This document shows, piece by piece, positions 61,955-64,000 of a stretch of DNA of 64,000 nt. The stretch's first letter is position 1, and every line of letters begins with the position of its first letter. The DNA is from Flagellimonas myxillae (GTDB lineage Bacteria > Bacteroidota > Bacteroidia > Flavobacteriales > Flavobacteriaceae): NCBI RefSeq assembly GCF_023502235.1, contig NZ_JAMFLY010000002.1:620001-684000 (forward strand), written 5' to 3'. The notes beneath the pieces were generated by a model, which did no database searches, was not told the DNA's origin, and saw only the letters and a program-made list of their open reading frames with translations. The position numbers and the translations under genes were made by a program.

Positions 61955-64000
61955 CTACTTTGTGATAACCCCAATTTCACCAAGGGTTGCCGTAAAGTCT
62001 TCGCCATGGACCTTTGTTCCTTTCAATTGAATATAACGTCCTTTTACAGGATTGAATTCAATACTTTGCTCTATTCTATTGTTGACCACGTTGCCAAATT
62101 CGCCTTCCGTGACCTTGTTCCAATTTCTTGCATCGGAGCTAACGGCAAATTCATAATGGGTGATAATCCCGAAAGGGTATCTGGCTTGCATGGGCAAATA
62201 GGTGAATCCGGCCAAGTTGTATTCCTGTCCCAAATCGATAACGATGCTCTGCGGAGTCGACGCTTCTTTTTCAGTGGCCCAAAAGGTGTTGGGTCGTGCA
62301 TCTATGACTTTTTGGGTTTCCTCAATATTCCCGGAAGAAACACGTAGTACTTTCCAATGTTTTTTGGAAATATCCAATCTTTTGGTTGCTGTCGCCGAAC
62401 TTTGGTCGTTATCTGGATCTACCGCTACAGCCTTGACCACGGTGGGTGAGCTTAATTCAAAAGCTTGTTCGTACAGTGTTGAAGATGAGGTTGGGTTGGA
62501 TCCATCCAAGGTGTAGTAAATGGCAGTATTCTTGTCAGGAACTTCAATATTGACCAAGCCGTCCCTACTTCTGGAAATTTTCGGAGGTACCAACAGGTTG
62601 GGAGCCCTGTAGACTTCCAAATTGGAAATAGCCAAGGGGCCTTTGGCCTGTAAAAAGTCAATCTTGATTTTAGAGGCTTCCACTGTATCAAACTTTAGAA
62701 TGCGCTTGTAGCCAATTGTGGTTTGCTCTGTGATTTCTTTCCACCGACCATCGATTTCTGCCGCTATAGTATATTTCATCACCCGTTGCCCCAACGGGAT
62801 ATATTCTTGGAGCAAGATTCGGTTGACTTCTGTGGGCTGTTCAAATTCCAGGGTCAAGGAAGCTTGGGTAATGGAATCGTTGGTGGCCCAATACGTATTA
62901 GGATTACCATCATTTGCCTGATCGGCACCAAAGCTGGAGCTTTCTCCACGAACATCCGAGGCAGTAGCCAAAACGCCTTTAGCCAGATCAACTGCAAAAT
63001 CCTTGTCCAATTGTTGCCTTAGCGCCTGAAGTTGTGCTACATCTTTTTCATGGACAAGACCCCTATTGTCCACGGGAAGATTGAGCAATAGGTTTCCATT
63101 TCTACCTACGGAATGATAGTAGATGTCCAATAAATGGGGAAGCGATTTTACTTGATGGTCTTCCGAAGCATGGTAATACCATCCCGGGCGAATTGAGACA
63201 TCAATTTCAGCGGGCAACCAATGGGTGCCGTCCTCGTGTCCGGAACGCAGTTCCACATATCTTGGCCATCCTGGATATATCTCATCCCTTCTCATGATAC
63301 TCCAATTGGTCTCATTGGCCCATCCTTCTTCGTTACCCACCCAACGGACATCCGGTCCTGCATCGCTAAAAATTACTGCATTGGGCTGTAGCTCCCGCAC
63401 CATGGCAGTAACCTTGTCCCATTGATAATAGGTTTTATTGTCGATTTTTCGAGTTTCATTGGCACCGCCATAATACCCGGAACCACCGTTGGCCCCATCG
63501 AACCAAACTTCAAATAACTCCCCATAATTGGTTAGCAATTCCCGGAGCTGTTCATGGTAGTCCGCAACATATTCGGGTGTGCCGTAATCTTTGTGATTTC
63601 GGTCCCAAGGTGAAAGATATACCCCAAACTTGAGCCCGATTTCCTTACAGGATTCAGAAAGGTCTTTGATCAAATCGCCCTGTCCATTTTTCCAAGGTGA
63701 ATTTTTAACCGAATGCTCGGTGGTCTTGGTAGGCCAAAGACAAAATCCATCGTGATGCTTCGCCGTAATTATGATACCTTTCATTCCAGCTTCTTTCGCA
63801 ACACGGGCCCATTGCTGGGTGTCCAGCTCCGTTGGGTTAAACTGCTCTGGGGACTCTCCGCCCAGACCCCATTCCATATCTGTAAAGGTATTCATGTTGA
63901 AATGGATGAATGCGTAATACTCCATATCGTGCCAGGCGAGTTGTCGTTCCGAAGGAAGTGGACCAACAGGTTTTGGAGGTTCCACATTAGAGCAGGAGGC
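61955..64000 (-). CDS. GH29 alpha-L-fucosidase-family lipoprotein (5' end outside window)
   Basis: The reading frame continues past the right edge; the first residues seen, ASCSNVEPP, include a lipobox Cys, so only the signal peptide is missing and 682 codons are present. GH29 domain (about 10-340): WHDMEYYAFIHFNMNTFTD, ITAKHHDGFCLWPTKTTEHS, FGVYLSPWDRNHKDYG, and the nucleophile Asp in ELFEVWFDGANG (codon 63497-63499). Then come an F5/8 type C-like domain (about 345-460), a CHB_HEX_C-like domain (about 465-530; TAIYYTLDGSNPTSSSTLYE) and a second discoidin-like domain to the end. GH29 enzymes remove alpha-L-fucose, and some act on alpha-L-galactose; the convergent sugar-acid operon makes the latter worth testing. 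Confidence 0.93.
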   Translation of the reverse strand, partial: ASCSNVEPPKPVGPLPSERQLAWHDMEYYAFIHFNMNTFTDMEWGLGGESPEQFNPTELDTQQWARVAKEAGMKGIIITAKHHDGFCLWPTKTTEHSVKNSPWKNGQGDLIKDLSESCKEIGLKFGVYLSPWDRNHKDYGTPEYVADYHEQLRELLTNYGELFEVWFDGANGGSGYYGGANETRKIDNKTYYQWDKVTAMVRELQPNAVIFSDAGPDVRWVGNEEGWANETNWSIMRRDEIYPGWPRYVELRSGHEDGTHWLPAEIDVSIRPGWYYHASEDHQVKSLPHLLDIYYHSVGRNGNLLLNLPVDNRGLVHEKDVAQLQALRQQLDKDFAVDLAKGVLATASDVRGESSSFGADQANDGNPNTYWATNDSITQASLTLEFEQPTEVNRILLQEYIPLGQRVMKYTIAAEIDGRWKEITEQTTIGYKRILKFDTVEASKIKIDFLQAKGPLAISNLEVYRAPNLLVPPKISRSRDGLVNIEVPDKNTAIYYTLDGSNPTSSSTLYEQAFELSSPTVVKAVAVDPDNDQSSATATKRLDISKKHWKVLRVSSGNIEETQKVIDARPNTFWATEKEASTPQSIVIDLGQEYNLAGFTYLPMQARYPFGIITHYEFAVSSDARNWNKVTEGEFGNVVNNRIEQSIEFNPVKGRYIQLKGTKVHGEDFTATLGEIGVITK

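Noticed and set aside
1..64000. tRNA, rRNA, CRISPR arrays, IS elements or phage genes
   Set aside because: None recognised: no transposase or integrase frames, no regular short spaced repeats, and all long non-coding gaps are under 300 nt.

Overview
The window looks like the chromosome of a marine-type Flavobacteriaceae bacterium (Bacteroidota). The evidence is a type IX secretion (T9SS) cargo protein with its PorP/SprF partner, SusC/SusD pairs, many surface or periplasmic lipoproteins, LytTR two-component systems and A-rich leaders without strong Shine-Dalgarno sites. The genus cannot be fixed from the sequence. No tRNA, rRNA, CRISPR array, IS element or phage gene was seen. Two genes run off the edges: the adhesin on the left and the alpha-L-fucosidase on the right.

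Layout. (1) 1-8854 (+): a very large DUF11-repeat surface protein with a T9SS type B C-terminus, a PorP/SprF-like outer-membrane protein and a PorE-like TPR/propeller/OmpA protein, ended by a clear terminator. (2) 8991-15291 (+): an ECF sigma factor, a membrane anti-sigma candidate, two beta-rich envelope proteins, a 59-codon ORF, a TonB-dependent receptor and a GIN-domain lipoprotein. (3) 15369-17491: a DUF4202 protein and a siroheme-type precorrin-2 dehydrogenase, then a LytTR regulator on the other strand whose sensor kinase survives only as a 47-codon C-terminal remnant. (4) 17650-42788 (-): an alpha-mannan/N-glycan utilisation locus with four GH92 mannosidases, GH20, GH130, a CBM9-like protein, a sodium:solute symporter, SusC/SusD, an FG-GAP/ASPIC lipoprotein and a ROK kinase. 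(5) 43012-44810 (+): a complete LytS/LytTR pair divergent from that locus. (6) 44950-52728 (+): a five-gene operon of exported c-heme (DUF1549/DUF1553), DUF1501, NHL-propeller and glycan-binding-like proteins with no established pathway. (7) 52721-56043 (-): galK, galT and a lipoprotein formylglycine-generating enzyme. (8) 56275-56604 (-): a YegP-like protein. (9) 56888-61872 (+): a sugar-acid operon (Zn-dehydrogenase, UxaA, UxaB, COG3618 lactonase-type hydrolase), convergent with a GH29 alpha-L-fucosidase-family lipoprotein.

How it fits together. In region 4 the GH92 enzymes would trim alpha-mannosides and GH20 would remove beta-GlcNAc. SusCD and the symporter would import products. GH130 would phosphorolyse Man-beta-1,4-GlcNAc or a similar mannoside, and the ROK kinase would phosphorylate a freed sugar. 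One GH92 carries Gln where the others have the general-acid Glu, which suggests a mannosyl-phosphate substrate. The promoter regions around the LytTR pair share a TRGTCGAA-N5-TT element, so regions 4 and 6 may form one regulon. The GH20 enzyme shares its C-terminal module pair with two proteins of the heme operon and with the GH29 enzyme, a second link between them. Region 9 has the enzymes to take L-galactonate through tagaturonate and altronate to 2-keto-3-deoxygluconate. Beside a GH29 enzyme, gal genes and a sulfatase-activating enzyme, this suggests use of an L-galactose/L-fucose-containing, possibly sulfated, galactan.
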